DNA of 64,000 nt. Source: Ignavibacteria bacterium. Its GTDB lineage: Bacteria > Bacteroidota > Ignavibacteria > Ch128b. A program made the position numbers and the translations under genes. Under the pieces are notes generated by a model. It was not told the origin of the DNA. It worked only from the letters and a program-made list of their open reading frames with translations, and did not search any database. The DNA lies in NCBI GenBank assembly GCA_013177855.1, contig JABLYA010000001.1:2064983-2128982 (forward strand). The letters run 5' to 3'. Shown in pieces: positions 9,417-17,546 of this stretch (the first letter of the stretch is position 1; each line of letters starts with the position of its first letter).

Positions 9417-9643
9417 AAAGTTTCACAATAAGGTTTTTCTCCTTTCATAAAAGTCTAAAAGGTTTTTCCAACAAAAATTTCAAAAAAGCATTAGGTAAGA
9501 ATTAAACTATCAAAACATTAATGAGAGAGAACAATTCATTACCTTAGTTTCAAATAAGTCTGGATAATTTTCCAATTACCTCTTTAAGGTTAAAAATTGA
9601 AGATAAAAACACATTTATTTGTTTAGAAAAACCTTAAAATTTG
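9417..9643. other. AT-rich gap, no gene seen
   Basis: No plausible coding frame, tRNA or strong terminator was found between the glycosyltransferase stop and the start of the 21-bp array. The sequence is AT-rich with short A and T runs. Confidence 0.5.
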
Positions 9644-9895
9644 CTAAAAAAGCCATTTCTGGCTTAAAAATTACCAGTTTTGAGTAAAAAAGAGCCATCA
9701 ATGGGTCTAAAAGAGACATCGTTGAGTGAATTAGAGCCATCGATGAGTGATAAAGAGCCATCGTTGAATGAAAAAGAGGCAATTTTGACTGAAAAAGAGC
9801 CATCGATGAGTGAAAAAGACCCATCGTTGGGTGGAAAAGAGCCATCGTTTAATAAAAAAGAACCATCTTTGAGTTATAAAGCGCAACTGATGGGT
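9644..9895. repeat. Array of twelve degenerate 21-bp tandem units
   Basis: Twelve consecutive 21-bp units run from 9644 to 9895. The core is GAGCCATCGATGAGTGAA preceded by AAA, with the first two and the last unit most diverged. Because 21 is a multiple of three, one frame on each strand stays open. The plus strand reads heptapeptides of KEPSMSE/KEPSLNE type from a TTG at 9680 to a stop at 9922; the minus strand reads MALFHSS-type heptads. Neither frame has a convincing ribosome binding site or a sequence beyond the repeat, so I call this a repeat rather than a gene. The units lack a central inverted symmetry, so it is not an array of hairpins. Confidence 0.85.
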
Positions 9896-10004
9896 CTTTT
9901 AATAGAAAAGATTAACGAGTAGTTGAATTCAATATTGTTTCAATATTCTTTTGCCCTGTTACAATTTCACCTTCTAATCTAAATTTATAAAGCTCAACAA
10001 TTCC

Positions 10005-12716
10005 TTATTTAATTAAAGTAAATTTTTTGACCAAACTCTTATTGTTACTCTCAAGTCTGTAAAAATAAACTCCTGATGATAAATTAGAACCATCAAATTT
10101 TACTCGGTATATCTCTCCAGCTTTTAATTCTGAATTAACAAGCGTCACTATCTCTCGTCCAAGTATATCATACACTTTTAAAGTTACAGGATCATCTTGT
10201 TCAATTGTAAATGATATTGTTGTGCTTGGATTTGATGGATTCGGATAATTCTGATACAGGATTAATTCTTTTGGAACTTTAAGGTCGACTTCAATCTCGT
10301 TCGAGTATGAAAATGTTCCATCAATATCTATCTGTTTTAATCGATATTTAAATCTTCCACCTGAGACAGAATTATCTATGAAGGAATAATCTTTTGGTGA
10401 ATTTGAATTTCCATTACCTTTCACAAGACCAATCTTTTCCCACTTCTCTATGAAGCCAGAGGCTTCAATCACTTTTCTTTCGATTTCAAATCCATAATTA
10501 TTTATTTCTGTAGCTGTTGACCATTGCAGCATTACATTTTGTCCATTTGTTAATGATGCAGTAAAAGATGTTAGAGTTACTGGCAACGGATCTTCTGGAT
10601 TTGTTAGACCGACAAAATAATCACAAGGTAAATTATTGAGAGCAGCTGAGAACCCTCCTCCAGCATATATTTTTGCATTGACATTTGAAATGGCTAGTGA
10701 ATAAACCCAATCGTTTAAGTTTGGATTCCAGGTCGTAGCTTGTCCTGTAGATGGATTAAGAGAAGCTATACAATTTCTTGATTGTCCTCCAATAATTCCA
10801 AAACCCCCACCTACATAAACCGATGAACCTGAAACTGCAATTGCAACAACATAAGAACTTGCATTTGGATTCCAGCTTGTGGCTTTCCCAGTATTCTCAT
10901 CAATGGCTGCAATATAATTTCGTGTAGAGTCACCAATATTTGTAAACAGACCGCCAGCATAGACTGTTGAACCATTGAGAGCAATTGCACGAACCCAATT
11001 GTTTGAATTTGGATTCCATCCCTTGACCTTACTTGTAACTTTGTCAATTGCTGCGATATAATTTCTTATTGAATCACCAATAGTTGTAAAATTGCCCCCC
11101 GCATAAACTGTAGAATCTGAAACCGCAAGAGTTGTAACATAATTATTTGCATCAGCTTTCCATTCGGTCGCTTTACCAGTTGTTGAATTGAGTGCCGCAA
11201 TGTACCGCCTGATAGAATCGCCTATTGAAATAAAATAGCCGGCTGCATAGACCGTAGAACCAGAAACAGCTAATGCACGCACAAAATCAGAAGCATCTGG
11301 ATTCCAGCTTGTGGCTTGTCCAGATGGATTAATCGCTGCAATATAATTTCGAGCAGAATCACCAATATTCGTGAACGAACCACCAACGTATACAGTAGTC
11401 CCCGAAACTGCAAGTGCACGAACAACATCGTTTGCATTTGGATTCCAACTCGTAGCTTCTCCTGTACTAGCATCTAATTCTGCAATATACATTCTAGTTT
11501 TCCCGCCAACACTTCTAAAATATCCACCAGCATATACAGTAGAACCTGACACTGCAATAGCATTAACCCAACTATATGCATAAGGATTCCAACTTGTTGC
11601 AGTTCCAGTAGACACATTAATGGCCGCAATATTATTCCTGTGCTCTCCTCCAATACTCGTAAAAAATCCACCGACATACGCTATTGAACCGGATACAACA
11701 ATTGTATTCACACTTCCATTTGCGTTTGGATTCCAGCTAGTGGCATTTCCTGTAATCGCATCAAGAGCCGCAATATAATTTCTTGAAGAACCCCCGATAT
11801 TCTCAAACTCACCGCCAGCATATATTGTCGAACCAGAGACCGCAATTGTTTTAACTCTATAATCTGCACTTGGATTCCAACCAGTCACATTTCCGGTGGT
11901 TGCATCGATAGCTGCGATTTTATTTCTTGGTTGTCCACCCATATAAGTAAAATCACCTCCAGCATACACAACCGAACCTGATACAGCAAGAGTACGAACA
12001 ATATCATTTGCATTTGGATTCCAACTAGTGGCTTTTCCTGTGGATAAATCAATTGCAGCAATATTATTTCTTATTGAGTCTCCAATTATCCAAAAGCTCC
12101 CACCTGTATAAAGTAATGAACCAGATACAATAATTGTATACACACTCCCACCAATGTAAGGATTCCAGCTTGTCACATTTCCTGTGGATGCATCAAGCTC
12201 TGCAATACCTGATCTTGTTGAATCCCCCAAATGATAAAAATTTCCACCCACATAAATCTTTGAACCCGATACAGCAATTGCCAAAACATTACCATCTGCA
12301 TTAGGATCGAAACTGACGTCGACTGTCTTATCTGATTTTATATGAGCAATCCTATTTCTTGCAATACCACCTACATATGTAAACTCACCACCAATATACC
12401 AACCGCCCGAACCGTCTGGCACTACTGCCCAAATTCTACCATTTACTTTCGGCATTGATACATCAGGTTTCCCTGTTGTGATATCGATTGTTGCACCATA
12501 ACCTGTGTTTGGTCCAACGTATGTGAAATCACCACCTATATAAATTGAACTTCCATCAAAGCTTGGTTGTATTGCGTAAACTGGACCATTTGTTATCCAT
12601 AAGTTTTCCTGTATCTCCTGTGCAAGAAGGGGTTGATTGGTTATAAAGATCAAGCTTGTTAAAAAATAATTTAATATCAACACAATTAATATTTTGAATA
12701 GTAATTCTTTAATCAT
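10005..12716 (-). CDS. T9SS-secreted protein with 14 propeller-like repeats
   Basis: From the ATG at 12716, placed by GGAGGT at 12721-12726, the protein has about 903 residues. A hydrophobic signal peptide ends near LLAQ. Then come about fourteen repeats of 47-49 residues with the pattern V-x-x-I-A-V-S-G-S-x-[VI]-Y-A-G-G-x-F, RNYIAA[IL]D, TGxATSWNPNA. They resemble DUF5122/delta-60 beta-propeller repeats. The last repeat is degenerate. A short region with LPVTLTSFTA follows, then a C-terminal T9SS type A sorting domain beginning LYQNYPNPSNPSTTISF and ending SGVYFYRLES...KKFTLIK. The protein should be exported and attached to the cell surface; binding function is unknown. The near-identical repeats could change number by recombination. 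Confidence 0.88.
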   Translation of the reverse strand: MIKELLFKILIVLILNYFLTSLIFITNQPLLAQEIQENLWITNGPVYAIQPSFDGSSIYIGGDFTYVGPNTGYGATIDITTGKPDVSMPKVNGRIWAVVPDGSGGWYIGGEFTYVGGIARNRIAHIKSDKTVDVSFDPNADGNVLAIAVSGSKIYVGGNFYHLGDSTRSGIAELDASTGNVTSWNPYIGGSVYTIIVSGSLLYTGGSFWIIGDSIRNNIAAIDLSTGKATSWNPNANDIVRTLAVSGSVVYAGGDFTYMGGQPRNKIAAIDATTGNVTGWNPSADYRVKTIAVSGSTIYAGGEFENIGGSSRNYIAALDAITGNATSWNPNANGSVNTIVVSGSIAYVGGFFTSIGGEHRNNIAAINVSTGTATSWNPYAYSWVNAIAVSGSTVYAGGYFRSVGGKTRMYIAELDASTGEATSWNPNANDVVRALAVSGTTVYVGGSFTNIGDSARNYIAAINPSGQATSWNPDASDFVRALAVSGSTVYAAGYFISIGDSIRRYIAALNSTTGKATEWKADANNYVTTLAVSDSTVYAGGNFTTIGDSIRNYIAAIDKVTSKVKGWNPNSNNWVRAIALNGSTVYAGGLFTNIGDSTRNYIAAIDENTGKATSWNPNASSYVVAIAVSGSSVYVGGGFGIIGGQSRNCIASLNPSTGQATTWNPNLNDWVYSLAISNVNAKIYAGGGFSAALNNLPCDYFVGLTNPEDPLPVTLTSFTASLTNGQNVMLQWSTATEINNYGFEIERKVIEASGFIEKWEKIGLVKGNGNSNSPKDYSFIDNSVSGGRFKYRLKQIDIDGTFSYSNEIEVDLKVPKELILYQNYPNPSNPSTTISFTIEQDDPVTLKVYDILGREIVTLVNSELKAGEIYRVKFDGSNLSSGVYFYRLESNNKSLVKKFTLIK

Positions 12717-12831
12717 TTTGACCTCCATAAAATGAATTTATTTAATTGACTTTTTCTGGTTTTGTATTATCCATTGATTTTAATTTTGTTAATTCTAAAA
12801 TCTATTTATTCGATTTATCATTTCTGTCATC

Positions 12832-14958
12832 TTACTTGATAAATAACATTTTATTTGCCTTGACATACTTACCTACTGTGAGTTTATAGAAATAAACACC
12901 ACTTGTTAACTGATACTGGTCTGTGGATGACTGAAATTCAACCTCGTATATTCCTGCCGGTTTATATTCATCAATTAATGTATAAATTTCGTTTCCTAAA
13001 ATATCAAAGACTTTTAGGGTATGTCTGCCGCTTACTGGTGATTGCCATTTAATTTTTGTTCTCGGATTGAATGGATTAGGAAAATTCTGGTAAAGTATAA
13101 ACTCATCGGGGATTAAATTACTTTCCTTCACTTCTGTCTGTGAGTCTTGAAGTTTCCATACATGAATTAAATTATCACCTTCTTGTAAAGCATCTGCTTC
13201 TACTGCATAAAGAATTTTGTTAAAGGGATCGAATGATGCGCTTTTAATAATCTTTGACCTTCCATAAAAAATTAAAGTATCCAATCGTAGAGCAGCATAA
13301 GGTTGAGGTTCATAGCTATTAATTGATCCGGAAGCGACAGCAGCAAGTTGAACTGGATCGTAAAGAATTATCATAGGAGTATAATGATTCGCTCTATGTC
13401 CTTTGCCATCGGGATCAGTTGGATAAAAATCCGGGAATGGAATATTGAACTCAATCCAGGATAATGGAGTACTTTCGCCCTGAAATCCATACCAATGATC
13501 GCCGAGTCCCTTCCTGCCAATAATCATTACCGCTGATTTATTATTTATTGAAAGCCAATCAGCTCCTTTCCAGTCATCAGCAAGATTGTAATTAAGAATT
13601 GAATTTGGATATGTTGTATCTGTTGCATTATAAACTGAACCATATTCAAGTAATTTTGAAAAATTCAGCTCAGTAAAAATTGGTGGAGGATTACCTAAAT
13701 TCCAAGGAGAAATTGCATACAATGTAGGACCTAAACCACTTATTCCACCTTGTCTGGCTCTGCCAATAATTAACGCTCTCCCTGAAGTGAAGCTGTCTGC
13801 CCAGATTTGTGGAACTGAAAAAATATAATCATTTAATGCTGGATCGTAAGGAGGACTATTGCTCAACCCAATATACCAGGGACCTCCATAGGAATTTGTA
13901 TCTGCTAAATTTGAAGGATTGCACCAACAGAGCGATGCCGATTTTGATTCTCCAAGTTGAAAATGATATCCCCAGGAGTGATAAAGTTTCGGGGAAGGCT
14001 GTAATCCACGTGGTGAAAGATACGCTAACCCCAGTCTCCAAACATCTACATCGGTCCAATTATTTATGCTATTCGGTCTTATATTAGTAAATGGTTGAAG
14101 ATTTATTGCTGTGTTTAACTCGTCTGGATTATGTGTTGTTGATATAATCGGTGCGGGAATATTTATTTCTGCCACATAACAGAATGCAGGTTGATCAATA
14201 TTATTAGAAAATAAAGAACCGGGATATCCATCAATTGAGCCGCTACCACTCTGACCTCCATCTCCTTGTGGATTGTATGCTAATGCATCACCGCCAAATT
14301 CCCACCCACTTGGAAATTTGAATGCACCTAAATAGATAAAATCAGTTGGTCTTATTAAATCGTTTCTACCTTGAAATGGCAGTGTTGTAATAGTAACAGG
14401 GTCAGATTTTTGACTTTCATTTCTAATTTGATCTAAAGCTGTTATTGTAAAGGTATATTGCTTGGAAGGTTCTAAAAAAGATACAGTAAATGAATTTGTA
14501 CGTGAATAACCTTCAATCTTGTTATCTAAATAAATGAAATAATCGGTCACGCCAACATTATCAACACCTATATCCCAGTTTAGCTTAACTCGAGAATCAG
14601 ATAATAATTGATAGGTAAGATTTGTTGGTTTTTGAGGGGGCAGCGTATCGGCATCTGTCATTAATTCAATCTTATCACAAATCAAATATTGTTTTAGCTC
14701 ATTTTGTTCGCCCCATTCTATGTGAAGATTAATATTAACGAGAGAATGGTTCCCAGCAGCCGCGTTTATTCCTGTTCTGAATATATTAAAAACTGATTTA
14801 GCAGAAGATAAAGGTTCAATTGTTATCATTGCCCTTCTAAAATTTGTAAAGTCACGCATTGTAAACCAGGTTCCTGTAATTCCTGTATCTGGTTCATCTG
14901 GATCATTAAAACTTATTCTTGGAATAAATCTTATTTCTGGTTTGATGTGTTGTACCAT
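12832..14958 (-). CDS. T9SS-sorted protein, main part of a frameshifted gene
   Basis: This 708-codon frame lacks a signal peptide and starts mid-domain; its opening residues (EIRFIPRISFNDPDEPD) continue smoothly the frame that ends at 14931. Adding one A to the GAAATAAG run near 14940 would give TSNQKIRFIPRISFND and restore a single ~820-residue protein. An N-terminal beta-sandwich-like region comes first, then a fibronectin type III domain (~residues 106-195, PTNLTYQLLSDSRVKLNWD). A large domain with no family I recognise follows (FIYLGAFKFPSGWEFGGDALAY), and the protein ends in a T9SS sorting domain (LYQNFPNPFNPRTKI, then SGVYFYKLTVGKYVKANKMLFIK). It is most likely a secreted surface protein. 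The break could be a real mutation, an assembly error or a programmed -1 shift. Confidence 0.75.
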   Translation of the reverse strand: MVQHIKPEIRFIPRISFNDPDEPDTGITGTWFTMRDFTNFRRAMITIEPLSSAKSVFNIFRTGINAAAGNHSLVNINLHIEWGEQNELKQYLICDKIELMTDADTLPPQKPTNLTYQLLSDSRVKLNWDIGVDNVGVTDYFIYLDNKIEGYSRTNSFTVSFLEPSKQYTFTITALDQIRNESQKSDPVTITTLPFQGRNDLIRPTDFIYLGAFKFPSGWEFGGDALAYNPQGDGGQSGSGSIDGYPGSLFSNNIDQPAFCYVAEINIPAPIISTTHNPDELNTAINLQPFTNIRPNSINNWTDVDVWRLGLAYLSPRGLQPSPKLYHSWGYHFQLGESKSASLCWCNPSNLADTNSYGGPWYIGLSNSPPYDPALNDYIFSVPQIWADSFTSGRALIIGRARQGGISGLGPTLYAISPWNLGNPPPIFTELNFSKLLEYGSVYNATDTTYPNSILNYNLADDWKGADWLSINNKSAVMIIGRKGLGDHWYGFQGESTPLSWIEFNIPFPDFYPTDPDGKGHRANHYTPMIILYDPVQLAAVASGSINSYEPQPYAALRLDTLIFYGRSKIIKSASFDPFNKILYAVEADALQEGDNLIHVWKLQDSQTEVKESNLIPDEFILYQNFPNPFNPRTKIKWQSPVSGRHTLKVFDILGNEIYTLIDEYKPAGIYEVEFQSSTDQYQLTSGVYFYKLTVGKYVKANKMLFIK

Positions 14959-15266
14959 GTGACTACAATTCTTTCTCCATAACGAAAATTTCTACGCGAT
15001 CCACTAATACCTCGATAATCTGAGAATTCACTACAATTGGAATTAGTCTGAAGCCCTGCGGGACCTAAATTTGAATACACTTGATTGGAACTTTTTAAGA
15101 CCACATTCCATCCTTCTAAGCCGTAGATGTTTTCTGATGGAGAGGATCCATAATCAACAAGAATAACACTCTGAGCCAATGATGTTCTACCTGCCAGAGT
15201 GAAAATTGAAAAAGTCAAAGTAAAAACATACAATAAAAAAGTTGATTTTAATGTATAATGTTTCAT
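14931..15266 (-). CDS. Signal-peptide-bearing 5' fragment of the frameshifted T9SS gene
   Basis: An excellent Shine-Dalgarno (GGAGGTGAT, 15272-15280) points to the ATG at 15266, giving MKHYTLKSTFLLYVFTLTF and a signal peptide ending near SLAQ. The mature part (SVILVDYGSSPSENIYGLEG) and the last residues GERIVVTWYNTSNQK lead directly into the downstream frame at 14958-12832, which overlaps by 28 bp. The two together form one gene. On its own this 111-residue product would be a secreted fragment without a sorting domain. Confidence 0.7.
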   Translation of the reverse strand: MKHYTLKSTFLLYVFTLTFSIFTLAGRTSLAQSVILVDYGSSPSENIYGLEGWNVVLKSSNQVYSNLGPAGLQTNSNCSEFSDYRGISGSRRNFRYGERIVVTWYNTSNQK

Positions 15267-15280
15267 ATTAATCACCTCCA

Positions 15281-15499
15281 TTATGAAGCAATTACAATTA
15301 CAGTTATTATGGTTATCGTTATTAAGATTAAAACAAGTAACTGTTCTGATTTTCTAGTTATCTCCACAAGATTAATCCTGATAAATAAAATTGTAATTAT
15401 TAGAAATACTCCTAATATCCATGAGATACCACTCTGAAAAACTATGGCTAAAACGAAAATGATTATTAGACATAAAATTCCTACTAAATATGTTAGCAA
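15281..15499 (-). CDS. Small hydrophobic membrane protein, hypothetical
   Basis: A 72-residue frame made almost entirely of two or three hydrophobic helices (ILCLIIIFVLAIVF, ILGVFLIITILFI, LLVLILITITIITVIVI), separated by a short charged segment NLVEITRKSEQ. The start would be a TTG at 15499 with AAGGA only 1-2 nt away and AGGA farther upstream, so initiation is uncertain. It ends 14 bp before the ATG of the frameshifted T9SS gene and could be co-transcribed with it. No family is recognised. The AT-rich composition alone could produce such a frame, so I hold it loosely. Confidence 0.4.
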   Translation of the reverse strand: MLTYLVGILCLIIIFVLAIVFQSGISWILGVFLIITILFIRINLVEITRKSEQLLVLILITITIITVIVIAS

Positions 15500-15559
15500 T
15501 CCTTTTTCCTATTTTTTTGCAAAAATAAATTGGTGAAATTGGATGATGCATTTAAATGG

Positions 15560-15624
15560 ACGACAAAAACTTAAAAAGTAAAGAACTAAAACAGAACTGG
15601 TATTTTAGTTCATACTTTTGTCGT
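15560..15624 (-). terminator. Long inverted repeat overlapping the regulator's 3' end
   Basis: ACGACAAAA at 15560-15568 pairs with TTTTGTCGT at 15616-15624, and AAAGTA..GAACTAAAA at 15575-15591 pairs with TTTTAGTTCATACTTT starting at 15603, with a small bulge. The distal arm lies inside the last codons and stop of the AraC-type gene, so the stem would form in its mRNA around the stop codon. Read on the minus strand it is followed by T-rich sequence. A terminator or 3' stabilising hairpin is the likeliest role. Confidence 0.55.
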
Positions 15625-16978
15625 TTTTCTTCATAAATTCAGAGGGAGATATTCCAAAATGTTTGTGGAATTGTTTGGAAAAATAGGAAGGATTTGAAAA
15701 ACCGAATTCATAAGCCGCATCAGTGACATTACCGATTTTCTTTGAAAGATAATCTGCAGCAAGATTTAGCTTTATTATTGTAATAAAATTAGTAGGCGTA
15801 CAATTTAGTTCTTCTCTTACTAATCTCTGAAAAGTTCTCAATGAGATACCAATATTTTTCGCAACTTCTTCGGAAGTAACTTGTTTGTCTTTATTTAATA
15901 TTATAAAATCTTTAGCTTTTTGTAATATTTTTTGATTGAATGAAAGCTCTTTGTCGTAAACTCCAGTTGAAAAAATAAATGAACTTTGTAATATCTCGTC
16001 TTTTCGAGGCAGTCTTCTTAATTTATTGAACTTTATTAATAAGATTATTATAAATACAAGAGAAATAAGAAGTGTAATTGTATAAAGAATTAACCATTTT
16101 GAACTTAATCTTTGGTTTATTTCTTCTAAAAATCCTGGTTCACCAACAAGTTGACCATTTTTCCAATACTGGGGATAGCCGAAATCACTATACCCCGACC
16201 AACTAAATGGCCAGGTGTTAGTAGATGCATAATCATTTATAATTGCTTGGTTCAATGGAAAATCTACATCATTACAGCAGAGATCAAATTTCATTTTCAT
16301 GCCGGTTTTTGGTTCAATACCTAAGGATGTGAAAGGAATAACAACTTCGATAACATAATATTCATCAATGTCGGTTGAATCATTTATTGTCCCATAAACT
16401 TTAGAAAAATTTTTAATTAGAATATTCTGACCGTAGTCTTTTGGTACCGCAAAAGTATCTGATTGAAAAAATTTTCTTTCACCACGAAAAATATCAACAT
16501 TATTTAGTAGATCAATTATAAATTGATAATCATTAATATCCATTCTATTCTTGCTGTCATTTTTAGAATCAATATAAATTTCTATTCCATCATTAAAGTG
16601 ATGATGGGGCTTATTAGTTTCATTAATTGCTTGAGCATTAAGATGTTTATCATAGACAACAAATGCAAAACATAAATTAGTATAGTTCCAGAACCACTTA
16701 ATATAAACTCTGTTTTTTGAAAGTGGTGTCTTTATTAGTGAGAAATCAAAATTGGCTGGATAGACTTTTGAAATGTTTATTCCTGGAGGGGAGTGTAAAG
16801 ATTTTAGTGTATCTTCAAAAAAGAAATCAAATTTTTTATCCCATTCATCTAAAATTCCATCTAATTTCACTTCAATGTTTTTATATGGAATTTCAATAAA
16901 TGAAGGATCCTGCTGTGTAAAACATAATGAAGGTATTAGAATAGTAAAAAATATTAGACTGATAATAAATCTCATCAT
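15605..16978 (-). CDS. Membrane-anchored AraC-type regulator with CBM9-like sensor
   Basis: About 457 residues from the ATG at 16978. A TTG at 17008 extends the frame but has no ribosome binding site, and the ATG gives a normal signal sequence (MMRFIISLIFFTILIPSLCF). Residues ~30-290 look like a CBM9/DOMON-type beta-sandwich: VKLDGILDEW at the start, NDGIEIYIDSKND in the middle, and EYYVIEVVIPFTSLGIEP with MKFDLCCNDVD near the end. One transmembrane helix (LILYTITLLISLVFIIILLI) follows. The last ~105 residues are an AraC/XylS double HTH (TSEEVAKNIGISLRTFQRLV, AAYEFGFSNPSYFSKQF). Topology predicts a periplasmic carbohydrate-type sensor coupled directly to cytoplasmic DNA binding. The neighbouring T9SS genes are possible targets, by inference only. 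Confidence 0.82.
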   Translation of the reverse strand: MMRFIISLIFFTILIPSLCFTQQDPSFIEIPYKNIEVKLDGILDEWDKKFDFFFEDTLKSLHSPPGINISKVYPANFDFSLIKTPLSKNRVYIKWFWNYTNLCFAFVVYDKHLNAQAINETNKPHHHFNDGIEIYIDSKNDSKNRMDINDYQFIIDLLNNVDIFRGERKFFQSDTFAVPKDYGQNILIKNFSKVYGTINDSTDIDEYYVIEVVIPFTSLGIEPKTGMKMKFDLCCNDVDFPLNQAIINDYASTNTWPFSWSGYSDFGYPQYWKNGQLVGEPGFLEEINQRLSSKWLILYTITLLISLVFIIILLIKFNKLRRLPRKDEILQSSFIFSTGVYDKELSFNQKILQKAKDFIILNKDKQVTSEEVAKNIGISLRTFQRLVREELNCTPTNFITIIKLNLAADYLSKKIGNVTDAAYEFGFSNPSYFSKQFHKHFGISPSEFMKKNDKSMN

Positions 16979-17008
16979 TATTTTAAATAATTTTCCTTGA
17001 TGAGACAA

Positions 17009-17546
17009 ATTAATTTATAAATTTCGTCCAACTCTTAAATAAAGTGGTTGATCAAAAGTAAAAACTCAACCATCACTACTTTAGAAAATAGAATCATAAG
17101 AATTGTTTCTGGTGAATTATAAATCGCATAATGAAATAGATATTTTCACCGACTTTCGTTAAAGACAAATAGTAATTTTCTTACACTATATACGCAAGTT
17201 TTATTTTTCACCTAAATCTTAGCTTCTATCAGTTTTTAATGCACCCTTTTAAATTTTTAACAAATTAAATTTATGTAATTAAAATTTTTAATGTGTAATT
17301 ACTAATAAATATTTTAATTGTCAACAAGAGAATTTAGTAAAGTATCCTTTTTATAGTCTAATCATCAAAAACATTCTAATATCTTTAGCTATTAATAATT
17401 ACATACTCTACTTTTTTGATTTCACTCATTTCATCTTAAGTAATCAAAAAACTGAATGTTAACTTAGTTTTTCAAGAAAATTTAAAAGTTCAATTGTTTA
17501 AGTTTCAACCAAGTTTTAATCCATCTCTTATCCAAATTTTTCACTC
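17009..17546. other. AT-rich intergenic region, likely 5' region of the regulator
   Basis: About 540 bp without a supportable gene lie between the regulator start and the 3' end of the M14 peptidase gene. I see only a short imperfect stem (GGTTGA with TCAACC near 17046-17075) and many A/T runs. It should hold the promoter of the regulator gene, but I could not pick one out with confidence. Confidence 0.5.

Noticed and set aside
9680-9922. Open frame of heptapeptide repeats (KEPSMSE type) on the plus strand, and the matching minus-strand frame 9615-9845
   Set aside because: Both frames follow automatically from a 21-bp period without stops. Starts lack ribosome binding sites and no unique domain is attached, so I annotated the DNA repeat instead of a gene.
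9931-9947. AATATTG/CAATATT hairpin as terminator of the 14-repeat protein gene
   Set aside because: The stem is only seven A/T-rich pairs with no T tract at a useful place; not convincing.
13809-14087. 92-codon frame antisense to the T9SS gene
   Set aside because: It is a shadow of a well-supported coding frame, without ribosome binding site or recognisable domain.
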